Shown here in pieces: positions 37,074 to 48,611 of a stretch of DNA of 64,000 nt (positions within the stretch are counted from its first letter, which is position 1; every line of letters starts with the position of its first letter). A program made the translations under genes and the position numbers. The notes under the pieces are model-generated. The model had not been told where the DNA came from and made no database searches. It was given only the letters and a program-made list of their open reading frames with translations. The stretch spans positions 186,001 to 250,000 of the forward strand of contig JAJEKV010000268.1 of assembly GCA_021234155.1 (NCBI GenBank). The letters run 5' to 3'. The stretch comes from Isoetes taiwanensis. Its lineage: Eukaryota > Streptophyta > Lycopodiopsida > Isoetales > Isoetaceae.

Positions 37074-38393
37074 GTTTGGAAGTCGTTTTTTGGGTCTGCA
37101 TTAGAACTCTGCTACAAGTTAACTGATGGCTTGAGTAATTTGGTTAAACAATGGTACATAAGCTGGAATGGTACATAATTTTAGGATGAAGACTTTGCTA
37201 AAGTTGTTGGTTATCTGGACTGTTCAAATGCTGATCGATTGATGGGGCTGTCTTTGTGTTGGAGAATTGTTATCTTCATTAGAACTTAAGAATATTGTAT
37301 GGTTCAATTACATGTACCTTAGGGGTTGGGATAACTGGACTGAACAAAGGTTCACTGGTTGAATATGCTTGGGCATATGCTGCATTACTGCCTTGATATA
37401 GGTTGCCTTGGGCTGTTTGCATTTGCTGTGGTGGCCTCGGATCAGAATAGTGGTGGTACTAAGTTGTGAAGCTAGGTTCTCTGTGGTGGGGCTGGGGCTT
37501 AGATAGGCTGGCTGGCATAGGTGGTTTTGTCTCAGATTTTTTGTGCGTGCATGTGGTTGCTGGTACGGCAGTGATAGATAGATCTGCAATATGGTTGCTG
37601 GTTTGGCAGTGATTGAGAGGTCTATACTGCATAGTGTAGTTTATTGCATGTAGGTTGCTGTTTTAGGTTGGTCTTTGGCATAGTATGGAGGCATAATAGG
37701 CTTTAGAATGGCTTGGTCTGGATAGGCATTGGGGTCTATGTTTGTGGGGGCTGTGTTCATAGCTGGTTATATTTAATCTGGCAGATATGTTAAGTGCTGG
37801 TGCATAGGGGCCTGCTTGTGGCAAATTTCTGTGAAAAATAAGAAGATACATCTGTGAGTCATAAGAAAACTCCATCAATGGGTTGTTTAAGGATGTGCTG
37901 GTGATTAAAACATCTAAGGAGGTTATGCTGGTTTGACTGGTTTGCTGTGCTAAATTGGTTGATTACTTTGATTGTTCATATGCTTATTGTTTGATGGGTC
38001 TTTCTTTATGTTTGAAAATCGTTATTTGGATCAGAACTTAAGAATATAATATGATTCAATTACATGTCCCGTAATTGTCTGAAAAACTGGACTGTATAAT
38101 GGTTTACTTGTTGAATGGTTGTTGGCTTTATGGAAAATCTGATATTTGTCAACTTTACAATTGAAAACGGAGTTGGTTGGAGTATGCTGCTGCTATTAAG
38201 TGACTGTATGGTATGCTGGCATATAAACAGGAATTGAATATGCAGATTAAAGATGGTAGTACTTTGATTTAATGGTACAAGCTTATTAAATAGATTGTGC
38301 TTGCTGGGGTAAGCAGCAAATACTGGCAATGCTTGTTGCATAATCGGTTTTGGTTTTATGACATCTTAGTAGTATGTTAATGGAAAATATTGA

Positions 38394-38511
38394 GGTGAAG
38401 GGCGATGAGCCAAGAAGTTTCATTGCTTACCTGTCATCCCTTGCATTGTTACCAAGTTTTTTGCTAACATTTGCATTGTTTGGGTGCAGGTAACCGAAAC
38501 TTCTTCTCCTT
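38394..38511 (+). ncRNA. Conserved structured RNA segment, copy 3 (covarying)
   Basis: AAGAAGTTTC (38412-38421) pairs perfectly with GAAACTTCTT (38496-38505). Relative to copy 2, positions 2, 5 and 10 of the helix changed on both strands (U-A to A-U twice, A-U to C-G). The flanks GGTGAAGGGCGAT(G)AGCC, GCTTACCTG, TTGTTACC and TGGGTGCAGGTAACC are nearly invariant. Confidence 0.72.
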
Positions 38512-38712
38512 AATGTTTTTTCATTATGTGGAGAACATGAAGTTCTTGTAAACCAACGGTGATGTGCTACTGCGGATATGGTGAGATTGTACTAGTGGTG
38601 TATGAGGTGTGTACGGAGTTAATGATGACGCGGTTGTAGATCTGGAGGATACAATTCTAAATTTCATGGGTGTTATAGATGTTAACCAAGTTGAAGTGGA
38701 GAAAGAATGTGA

Positions 38713-38737
38713 GGAAGAAGAAGAAGAAGAAGAAGAA

Positions 38738-38768
<31 letters not shown>

Positions 38769-38914
38769 AAGAAGAAGAAGAAGAAGAAGAAGAAGAAGAA
38801 GAAGAAGAAGAAGAAGAAGAAGAAGAAGAAGAAGAAGAAGAAGAAGAAGAAGAAGAAGAAGAAGAAGAAGAAGAAGAAGAAGAAGAAGAAGAAGAAGAAG
38901 AAGAAGAAGAAGAA
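38713..38914 (+). repeat. (GAA)n array, right
   Basis: About 67 units, one interrupted by TAA near 38738, followed by four GATs and the resumption of gypsy coding sequence. The 110 bp upstream (38605-38712) duplicate 23685-23795. Confidence 0.95.
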
Positions 38915-38929
38915 GATGATGATGATGAT

Positions 38930-40361
38930 ATTAAACAAGATAAATACCCTGATTATTTCAATGGCGCACAATTCAAGAGATCAAGGTGGAAAAGAAGCCT
39001 GCGCATGAAATTAGTCAATATGAAACCTTCTCACAACCTCCTAAGGTGCAAGAAATTAACCTTGGGAAAGGAGGAGAAGTAAAGACAATAAAGTTAGGGG
39101 CTAATATCACTGGGGATTTGTATGACAATTGTGTCGCCTTATTTTCAAAATATCAGGACATTTTTATGTGGTCATATGATGATTTGAAGGGCATTAACCC
39201 GCCCTTATGTATGCATAAGATTGAGCTTCATGCTAATGCTAAACCCGTAGTGCAAAAACCTTATAGACTTAATCCTAAATTTGCCAAAGCAGTTAAGGAG
39301 GAGATTGATAAGTCGCTTAAGGTTGGCTTTATCTACCCTGAGATTATAGTGAATGGGTATCACCTATCGTGGTGTGTATATAAGAAAAATTTAAAAATAC
39401 GTGTATGTGTTGATTATCGAAAGTTGAACGATGCCACTCGAAAAGACCATTTTCCTATTCCCTTCACAAACGAAGTGTTAGATGCTGTAGCGGGTCAAGA
39501 GGTTTATTCATTTATGGATGGATTCTCGGGATATAACCAAGTATTGATTAGACCAGAAGATAGGGAGAAGACAACATTTGTAACTATTTGGGGAACTTAC
39601 ACTTATCGAGTGATGCCCTTTGGTTTATGTAACGCTCCAGCCACATTCCAGCGGGTTATTACGCAAGCCTTCAAGGAGTTTGTGCAAGACTTTATGAAGG
39701 TATTCTTAGATGACTTTGCTGTATTTGGGTCCTTGAGTTATCATTTGAGTAAATTGGAGTTATGCTTTAAGCGTTGTAGAGAATATGGAATCTCCTTGAA
39801 TCCGGAGAAATGTACTTTTGTGGTTACACATGGTGTTTTGCTAGGTTTTGTTGTATCATTACATGGCCTTACAATTGACCCACACAAAACTTCTAAAATC
39901 CTTAATTTGCAGCCTCCAAAGAATGTTAAAGAGCTGCAAGCTTTCCTAGGGCATGTAGGATATCATAGGCGCTTTATTGATCATTATGCACAACGAGCTT
40001 TGCCACTTACTAAGTTGTTGCGAAAATCAAAGGAATATGATTGGAATGATGCATGTCAAAAAGCATTTGAAGAACTAAAATTAGCCTTAGTTAAATCACC
40101 TATTTTAAAGTCTCCAGATTGGTCTAAAGAATTCCATGTGTTAATTGATGCATCAAACTATGCTATAGGTAGCATTTTATGTCAAGCTGATGAAAAGAAT
40201 ATCGATCATCCCATATTCTATGCAAGTAGGCAATTAACTAAAGCCGAAAGAGTAACTACTCTACTACTGAACGTGAGGCACTTGGCATGATTTTTTCGAT
40301 CCAAAAATTTAGGCATTATCTTCTTGCTAATGAATTTGCATTTGTTGTTGACCACCAACCT
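38930..40361 (+). pseudogene. Gypsy reverse transcriptase and RNase H (5' part)
   Basis: A 434-codon frame (38986-40290) has the classic Ty3/gypsy blocks: RVCVDYRKLND, FMDGFSGYNQV, MPFGLCNAPATFQR, VFLDDFAVF (catalytic DD), GFVVSLHGLTIDP, LQAFLGHVGYHRRFI. An RNase H domain follows, starting FHVLIDASNYAIGSILCQ. One shift near 40285 leads to QKFRHYLLANEFAFVVDHQ, and the frame is then cut by the solo LTR at 40362. RT copies the element RNA and RNase H removes it. The RT core itself is open. Confidence 0.92.
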
Positions 40362-42800
40362 TGTGACGAGCCTGCCGAGTTGACCCTCCTGGCAACTCGG
40401 GATCTTGTCAAACTTCTATAATTCTAGGTTGATAATACTGGTGAAGAATTAAATCTTCCTTTCAATTGAACTTACTTACTCCAAATCAATGAACAAATGT
40501 TTATAAACTCAATATAATCAGGTAAGGTCAACATCCAATAGATCAACATTCTCGATAGAGATAACATCCAACTCTAGCAATTCAACCCTAGAATCTTTCT
40601 CGCCAACCACGAGCCACCACAGATGACCGCTACCGTTAGCTTGACCACCGCCTTGCTCATTCATCGCACATATGCACTCTCGGGGTTAGTCTTCGTGACT
40701 AAGTGGGGATCCCCGTCGTGCATGCATGGAAATACTCTTGCAAATCTTGGGTAAGCACAAACATAGACGGAAAATCCTACGTGAGCACAGTGCTAAGACA
40801 ATGACAACCTAATGCAAAGGAATATAACACATGAGCAACAGAATCAAAGAACATAGCCAAAATACCAAATCATCATAAACATAGCTCCGGGACAATGGGA
40901 AGCTCGGCAAGCCTATATATACAGCCCCATTAGTTAAAGATGTTGCCTGTACCCGCCTTACATTCCAAGCCCCAGAAGCGGGTGGTGGGGTGAACCTCAG
41001 ATACAAGATACCCCTCAGCCCACGCCGGCATTGGAGGACCTCTACCATGGGAGTTCACAGAGTTGATCGGACGTAGCAATCCCCCGCCAGAGAACTACGC
41101 CCGGTGTCACAGAGTATAAGAATACCACAGAGAATCAGAGATGAACATGAGCATGCCGAAGCAACCTAGGCCACCGAACCTAGAAGCCCGACCCCGGAGG
41201 TTCCAATAGACATGATCAAATACCAAGACAACAGTGGAACAATGCAAAGACCAAGACATGTGAAGTTCATTAGAATATTCCCTATACATGTGCCTAGATC
41301 ATACCGTTGTCGAGGTTGCCCATACCTGTTGAAGTAGCTTTCCCAATGAACCCTACAATGATATAGAAGTATATCTCATACTTAGCATTTTCACAATACT
41401 TACAGCCTTACCACGCTAAAGGCGATTCCCCCATTAAGGAATGCAATTCCACATTAGCTTCCTCGATAAACCGTTGGTCATAGTAACTTACCATACTTCT
41501 TACATATAATTCTCATCCAATACCATGTCGGAGTAGCTAAACTTACTGACACGGGTGATGATCACAATCTAATCACGTCGATGAAGTCGCAAGCATGGCT
41601 ATCATTGATGTAGCTCCGATGCCTACGTACTTTGCTGAACAAGGAAAGATACTACCAATCCACACAATGCAATACTTGCCTCATAACCATTCTCCCATGG
41701 GAATAATCCATTAGCTATGATGCCTTTGATAAAATACAATGCAACAACTTAGAAACTTACATGTAACTCCAAATCTTGCACTTCTGGCTTAAAAATCCAC
41801 AGGACCTCATGACCGCAACTGAATATAGCCTCTGCCAACTTACCATAAAACCAGACCCCATCTCCAGGAACCACTCGTTCAATGCCTCATGTTACTTTAG
41901 GACCTTATCTTGTTTAATTCAACAAAGCATACTTAAATAACTAATAATCAAATCAGACCTATCTCCTGCATCTGTACGGAACTTACTATTGTGGATAGTC
42001 TGTGCTGGATCCCTGCCCTTGTACTTCCATACTTTCCCTTATACTCCTTGTATATTTATTTCTCCACTTCTTATAACTTTATTTAAGGTGAACATGACAT
42101 TTGTTAACAAGACATCAAGGAAAAGGACAGATAAAACAATGAAACAACCAACAAACGATCGGGTTACGTGACCGGGTTGCAACTTTTTTGGAGCTGCCCA
42201 CAATGCATCGGGTTCTAATGCCCAAATCGACCTGTTCCATGTCATATCGGGATGTTTCGGATCTTCCTCGCTCCGCCGGCGATGATTCCGTCTGCATTGC
42301 ATGAAAAACCGTTGTTGCAGCCCATAACTTCTCAACTAGATTCCTCCCAGATCAATTTCGCCTACCTGTGCTCTTTTAGGAATTACCATGCATCTAGATT
42401 AGCTTCTATTCCATCTTTCGTTCCTCTGGATGTTTCTGCATGTCATACTTTCTCGAACATACATAGCCAAACCTTCTTATCAATTCATGCATAAATCCAA
42501 TGATATCAGCCCATGTACCTCAGATTAACTCAACAAAACCCCACCTGTAAGAAGATGTTTGATGCCGTTCTTGATGTGATCTCCAAGCTCTTGCCTCTTT
42601 GGTGTCTCCAACAGAATCTATGCTCTACAATTTGTCTCTGGCCTCCTACAAAAGCTTTGCAAGGCTCCTTCTCAAGAACACAAGAAAACCCTTGCTTTTA
42701 AGCTCTCTACACATGCATGCACGCACGCATGCATGCCATGCATGTATACATGCGTATTTAAATACGCATGCTGCCCCATCAAGTGGCCAGGTCCGTTACA
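40362..42800. mobile_element. Solo LTR, 2439 bp, with 5-bp target duplication
   Basis: Starts TGTGACGAGCC and ends GGTCCGTTACA. It is flanked by AACCT at 40357-40361 and 42801-42805. Removing the insert and one AACCT joins DHQ directly to LKYLINKP of RNase H, so both boundaries are exact. It has no coding capacity. A cluster of GCATGC-like alternating purine-pyrimidine sequence lies near 42715-42775. It probably arose by LTR-LTR recombination of a large LTR element. Confidence 0.88.
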
Positions 42801-44300
42801 AACCTTTGAAGTATTTGATCAACAAGCCTTGTCGCACGGGAAGGATTGCTCGTTGGTTGTTGTTATTGCAGGAATTCAAGTTTCGAATTGTTGTAATGAA
42901 TTTGGTAAGATACATTCAGCAGCTGACCATTTGTCAAGAATTTCAGGACCAAAGGAAGAAGGAGATATTCCATTGTTTGCCGGATGAAGTACTTTTTTCT
43001 CAGAGAGGTCGTAATTCGAATGGTATGAATCTATTGCATCTTATTTATCTCTGTGGGAATTTTAGCACGGTATGAGTGTTGTTGGTAAAAGACGATTAAT
43101 AATTCAATCAAAGCCATATACACTTGTTAAGGGTCAATTATATAAATTAGGTCATGATGATGTGTTGAGACGATGCATAATGCCACATGAAATTAGAACT
43201 GTCTTGCAATCATGTCATGATGGACCTAGTGGTGGGCATTTCTCTATAGATACTACTATTAAGAAAATTCTTCAAGCTGGATTATGGTGGCCTAAATTGC
43301 ATGCTGATGTTAGGGGAATATGTTAGACATTGTGATGTATGTCAAAGGGTGGGGAAGCCTTCTAACGTAGACGCTATGCCTTTACATCCAATAATGCCTA
43401 TCTTGCCTTTTGAAAAATGGGGAATCGATTTTGTAGGACCAATCAAGCCATCTGCTATGCATACTGGTAATAAATATATTTTGGTTTGTACTGACTATGT
43501 TACCAAGTGGGTGGAAGCACGCGATTTAGAGAAGACACGGCTAATAATGTGGCTATATTCTTGTACCAAAAATATCATAACACGCTTTGGTCTGCCCTTT
43601 GGAATTGGTGAGCGGCATGAGGTAAGCATTTTCTTAATGATACTATTGAAGCTTTAACTAATAGATATGGGGTGAAATATAGAAAGACAACTCCATATCA
43701 TCCACGCCAAGAAACGCCCGGTGGAGCGCATAAATAAAACCCCGCGGTACCATAATTACCAAAATTTGTAATGCCAACCGCATTGCATTGGGATAAACGC
43801 TTTTCGATGCATTGTGGGCCTATCGCATTGCACATAAAGTTACAACAAATGCTACACCTTTTAAATTAGTATATGGGCAAGAAGCTATAGTTCCTATTGA
43901 GCTAGAACTCCCATCCTTGAGAATCGCTATTGAACATAAATTAGACGGGATGGTAGTTTGCAAGCAAGACTAGCACAATTAGAAGCTCTTGATGAAAGCG
44001 GTACTATATGCTTATATGTCACGGAAGCAATTCAACAACGCCAAGAAAAGCATGGTATGATCGGCATAAAAACAATAAGCACTTCGATAAAGGTAACTTA
44101 GTTCTACTTTATGATAGTAAGCATTGGAAGAAACTGTAAACTTAGGATGCGTTGGAAAGGTCCTTATATTGTTAAAGAAATATATGATAATGGATCTCAG
44201 ATACTAAAAGATTTTTACAGAAATGAGCTTCCCACACGAAAGTGAATCCATGGCGACTCAAAGTGTATCATATGCGAACAACTAGCCACCATCCTTCAAA
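42801..44300 (+). pseudogene. Gypsy RNase H end, integrase and GPY/F domain, frameshifted
   Basis: LKYLINKPCRTGRIARWLLL resumes RNase H. The integrase HHCC zinc finger is seen near 43210-43345 (HDGPSGGHFSID, WWPKLHADV, then HCDVCQR after a shift). The catalytic core follows with KWGIDFVGPI (first Asp) and CTDYVTKWVEA (second Asp). Later parts are scrambled, but PYHP, RMRWKGPYIVKE (GPY/F, about 44150) and VNPWRLK are readable. There is no chromodomain. Integrase would insert the cDNA; this copy is inactive as read. Confidence 0.85.
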
Positions 44301-45207
44301 TAAGGTGTAGTATTCATCGGGACGATGAATAAATAAAAAGGGGGGTAGTACTATTGTTGAAAAAAAAAAATAAAGAAGAAATAACAATTAATTTTTTCGG
44401 ATAATCCATCAGCTTGTCTTCCATTGCTATATCAAATTCATCTCATTTTCTATTCTCTCGCTTCACATCAATCCATTAAGATCGCCAATCACCTCCGATC
44501 AAGGCAAAAAAAAGATCTTGTTTGTTAACTAATTTGGTTTCCATTGACAGGTGCATTTGCTTTTTCTCCATCAGAATCAATCCATTTCATTGTACACTCA
44601 TCCATCCCATTCAATACACCAAAGTCTGCCATACAAGCTTTACCACCAGGCAGCAATTATTGTACTAATTTTTTGATATTGTTACCATGACAGGGTCATC
44701 TGCTTTTCTCCGGATTATTCAATTCATTCATCTACACTCATTCATATTCTTCAACTCATAAAGTGCTGCAATCATCTTCACCATCTTAGCAGCCATAGGT
44801 TCTACTAACGTTGTTTTTTTTCACGCAGAGCATCCTTTTTCTATCATTTCATGTTCATTTATTTTTAGTTGGCCTACCAACCATGACCACTGTTTCTTTA
44901 CCGTTATTTTTCCATTTCCCGTATTGCTGGCCATTTTCCTATCCCAGCAAGTCCATCTAATAAAGGACTTCAATAAACAAACAATCCAAGATATAAAAAG
45001 AAGAGTGAGGGGATGGAGCGCCATACTGAGGTTGCAGTAGAGAGAGAGTCATGACCTAGATGGGATTTGCCACCCTTGGAAGTATTTTATATTCGGTGAA
45101 GCCATAGAATCGCCGATGGAGGCAATGGTTTGGAAGAAAATATTTTGATCATGAAGAACAAGCTTGAAGAACTCGTCGGGACGTCGAGTTTTTTGTTAGG
45201 GGAATAA
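44301..45207 (+). other. Gypsy 3' noncoding region
   Basis: A first polypurine tract, AAAAAGGGGGG, sits at about 44335, 870 bp before the LTR, and a second one just before 45208. The segment near 45015-45075 resembles the leader at 21091-21165 (both have AGCGCCAT and GCCACCC). This suggests internal rearrangement or a nested LTR-leader piece. No ORF of note. Confidence 0.5.
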
Positions 45208-46094
45208 TGTAGAAGGAATAATTTGTTCAAAATTGTGCATTTTGGGTGAAAACGTGATCAAAGGAGCAATGCCATGTGATCTTATCATGTTAAGTTTCAT
45301 AAAACGGGTCATATTAGCATGTTGGGATGTTATTTGAAGTTATAAACCTTGTAGGGGTTATATTAATTTAATGGTTGAAGAAAGGGTTGTTATTAAAATA
45401 AAATCAATGGTAGAGATGGAGATTGAGATGATCTAAGGGCTAAGAACAAAAGCCCTATTTCGAATTGAAAAGGCATGAAGGCCAAAAAAGGGTTACGGTT
45501 GCAAGGAGGAGCCGATCAGGGAAGAGAGGAGCGGAGATAGAAGAGCAGCCAGCGGATTTGAAAGGGCAGGAATGGATCAGGTAGGGCAAGGGATTCTGAG
45601 AGAGAAATCGGATTAGGAGCAGACCATCACTTGGAGCAGAGGAGCGGCATTCAGAGCACGGCAGTAGGCCGAATCCTTCCAGCCCGAATCCTGCTGAGAA
45701 TCTTGAAGGATCATGAAGAATCCTTGTTAGTCTGCCAGTAGATTTCCTGGAGTTCTTGCATTTGTGCGATTCAGAGATAAGTCCATCAAGTATTCTGTTA
45801 TTCAATTTTAAAACTGTGAATATGGTTCCGGTTATCAAATGTCTGTGATTATAGCTTATACTGGAGAAATGTTGTTGAATATTTTGTGTATTCATGATCT
45901 GAAACTATGGAATATAACTCTGGTTCATTATCATATTACTTGTTATGAAATGTCTCCTGTGAATCTTTAAATCCTTATCGCTATATATCTGGATACCAGG
46001 GTTCAATTCCCTGTGTATTGATAATGAATTATCTGCTGGCTATATTGTTCCTACACACACGAAAACCGTTGACATGTTTGGTGGCTTCGCCCGG
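45208..46094 (+). repeat. Gypsy 3' LTR
   Basis: 887 bp, the partner of 20057-20916. It is followed by 17 unmatched bases and then by sequence equal to 14847 onward. Confidence 0.88.
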
Positions 46095-46111
46095 GTCTAT
46101 TGCTTGGAAGG

Positions 46112-47850
46112 CAATTGTTCGGCTCACGCTCATTTCCAGCCTTATGAATAGGAGAGAATCACTAGAATACAGATATAATAAAGCAAAGCCCAAGGAAATA
46201 GGGGCTTAATGTGGTTTTATAAAATGGAAGACAATGCTGAATCAACTGATCAGCAACCTCAGGCCAGGAGAATCATCCTTACCAATGAGAATCCTCGAAA
46301 TAAAAGTTGATAGCGTCACCTTACTTTGGAGGTAAAAATCTAATATTTCAAGATCACCAGCTGCCAGGTCTAATGTGCTTTGCCTAAACTACCTTGACCA
46401 CAACTCCTACCTCATTGCCACCCCAAATAAAAATCCCGATGATACGCACAATCTCCTCCATCTTACACTAAGGATCTAATAGAATAGGCGCCATGTAAAT
46501 ATTAATATTACTAAGATCAGATTTAGCCACAATGATTCTTTCGAACATGGATAGTTTAGCTGTATTCAACCAAAATAAATGCTTTTGTAACCCTCTAATA
46601 ATTTCATCCCAAGCATCTGAAGTAGACACATGTATTCCAACATGGATACCAAGTAACTTCGTGGTATTGCCATGCAAAAGCATCTTTCATGGATAGTCCA
46701 AAATACAGGGAGGGATGGGACTGTCCAAGTCCACAAAGCAGTACATTTTTGTCAATAGTCCAAAATACAGGGAGGGATAGGACTGTCCAAAGTCCACAAG
46801 CAGAGTAAATTTTTGTCAACAGTCGAGAACTCTTGATGCTAAGGAGAATATGTCTAACAATAGTTTGGCATTGCGAAAATTTTCAGCCTCCGCAATTAGG
46901 AACAAAAAAAGTGCCATCAGCATATTGATTACATACCACTTGAGAACCATCATCCATTGGCAGACCTTTGATGATGCCTTGGGTGGCCACTGAGAAAAGC
47001 TGGGATAATATTTCTGCCACAATTGTGAAGAGCAAGGGTGTTAAGTGACAAACTTGCCGAATTTCTATACCCATTACAAAAATATCAGATGACTCAAGTA
47101 GACCTTGCTGACGTATGGAGCTTCGTGACATTTCTTGTAAATGGCTCCTCAAACCTAGGAACAAGAAGACACTTCTCTAAGAAACCCCAATCAACATTAT
47201 TGTAAGCTTTAGCAAAATAAAACTTAAGATACACCGCTCTATGACTATGTAACTGGGTCCAATATATTTCCTCATATGCAGCAGCCGCATTGTTGAGAAT
47301 ATATCAACAAGGGAGAAAGCCAGATTGTGTTGAAGCAATGTAACCAGTCAGAAATAGCCTTGGGTTCCTTGCTCTTTAGAGTGCGGGAGATGCACATGCG
47401 TTCAAAATCTTATCAAGGCACCTAAACCTTTGGAAATCACATAAAGCATCATATACGTCATCCTCCAACCAGTCCCAGCATTTCTGAAAGGATTCAATGG
47501 GAAAGCCATCAAGACCAGGGCATTTATCATTTTTTAAGAAAGTCGTTGCACCACTTCAGAGCTTCGATCGCTTCTATCTCTTTCCAACTCGACCATATTA
47601 AAGTCTCCAACCAGCAACCATGCAACATTTTGCCCAAGCTGAAGAATTTTACTCCTCATAGTTGCCTACAAAGCACCACGCTGACGAGGTCTATTATGAG
47701 CATATACATTTATCATACCCCATTCTTGACCCTTATCTTTCTATTTGATTATTATCCACCACCCAAACCTATATGTTTGAGTAAAAGTGACATTCACAGA
47801 GGACTTCCACACCAGCCTTAGAAGCATTAGCAGCAGAGACTAAGACATTA
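46112..47850 (-). mobile_element. LINE C relic, right copy
   Basis: Near-identical to 14847-16590, including about 38 bp of LINE B at its start, so the LINE B/LINE C junction predates the duplication. It shows the same endonuclease and RT fragments and lacks the 16-bp tandem duplication seen on the left. Confidence 0.7.
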
Positions 47851-48607
47851 TAGTCACGTAGCTGCTTTATGTACGTTTTTGTCGATGTCCTCTGCTTCTT
47901 TCAAGTGCTGGGGAAGTCTCGATAGCTGTTGAGGGTGGTCCGTGTCTATGAAGCATAGATTCAGGTCATCTAGAGCAGGCTTTGCCACTTGGTCTCTTGC
48001 CACGTACATTACCAACACAAGGCTCTGAAGCTCTCGAACTCTAGATGTTGACTCAGACTTCACTTTGGGGTCCCGTACGCCCTATCCACACTCGACTACC
48101 ACCATCTATCATTTTCATTGCATCCAAGCACTCATTCAAATGTTCTGGATTGATGAATATCATGATCCAATATAGTCGTTACCCTGTTAATATATTGATC
48201 TGATCCGAAAAAAATTGATAGTTCCCCACCACCCATTTCTTGAGGTTCCTGAAATCACATCCAACAAAATGTGCCGATGTATTCACGACATTGACACACA
48301 TCCCTAGTGGACTGACAATGTAGCACTTGAATGCTTTAGAACCCTCCTCAACGGATCCACACAGATACTCATTTACCTTAGCGATTAGAGTTTCAGGAAG
48401 GTTCTCTTTCTCAACTTCTTTTCGGCTCTCTGTCCAATCACTGACACAGTTAGCAAATATTAGCATCAGGTTCTCTTTAAATATGGGATGAGTCGTAATT
48501 GTTCGGTCTCATGCATGTAGCGACAGCAAGCATTCTTTCTGTCGCTCTGACGCGGCACCTGCTCCGTTAGTAGCGGCAGCCACAAGAACAAGAAAAAAAC
48601 AAGCTAC
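47851..48607 (-). pseudogene. Gene relic X, right copy, 3' part
   Basis: Open minus-strand pieces 48466-48179 and 48063-47854 correspond to 17220-16600 of the left copy. One contains AKVNEYLCGSVEEGSKAFKC and GMCVNVVNTSAHFVGCDF. The family is not recognised. It is separated from its 5' part (55531-56427) by the element pair at 48612-55526. Confidence 0.4.
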
Positions 48608-48611
48608 AATG

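Larger units (their letters stand above)
23958..38604 (+). mobile_element. Composite Penelope-like insertion, about 14.6 kb
   Basis: This interrupts the gypsy element inside its GAA array. The content in order is: an unassigned 2.7-kb leader region, a GAA array, pseudo-LTR 1, ORF1, RT, pseudo-LTR 2 and a truncated, diverged pseudo-LTR 3. Direct flanking repeats around a single reverse transcriptase, GAA-array boundaries, retained introns and the RT sequence all fit a Penelope-like element. No GIY-YIG endonuclease, protease or integrase was seen, so it would belong with endonuclease-deficient PLEs such as Athena and Coprina. Those types are reported from Selaginella among plants. Subfamily placement is inference. 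Confidence 0.75.
36258..38604 (+). mobile_element. Diverged, truncated pseudo-LTR 3
   Basis: The sequence hardly aligns to pseudo-LTRs 1 and 2 except at two islands: the basic exon at 36909 and the structured RNA at 38394-38511, in the same order and orientation and at similar spacing. After the RNA segment it stops at 38604 against the repeated gypsy sequence. It is therefore a separate PLE subfamily copy, cut at its 3' side. Confidence 0.65.
20057..46094 (+). mobile_element. Ty3/gypsy LTR retrotransposon with nested insertions
   Basis: Two LTRs (20057-20916 and 45208-46094), both starting TGTAGAAGGAATAATTTG, enclose gag, protease, RT-RNase H and integrase in the order typical of Ty3/gypsy. 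The body is split by a 14.6-kb Penelope-like insertion (23958-38604) and a 2.4-kb solo LTR (40362-42800). Without these the element is about 9 kb. A purine-rich stretch ending GTTAGGGGAATAA lies just before the 3' LTR. The 5 bases left of the element (AGAAC) are not repeated on its right, so the original right flank is missing. Confidence 0.92.
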
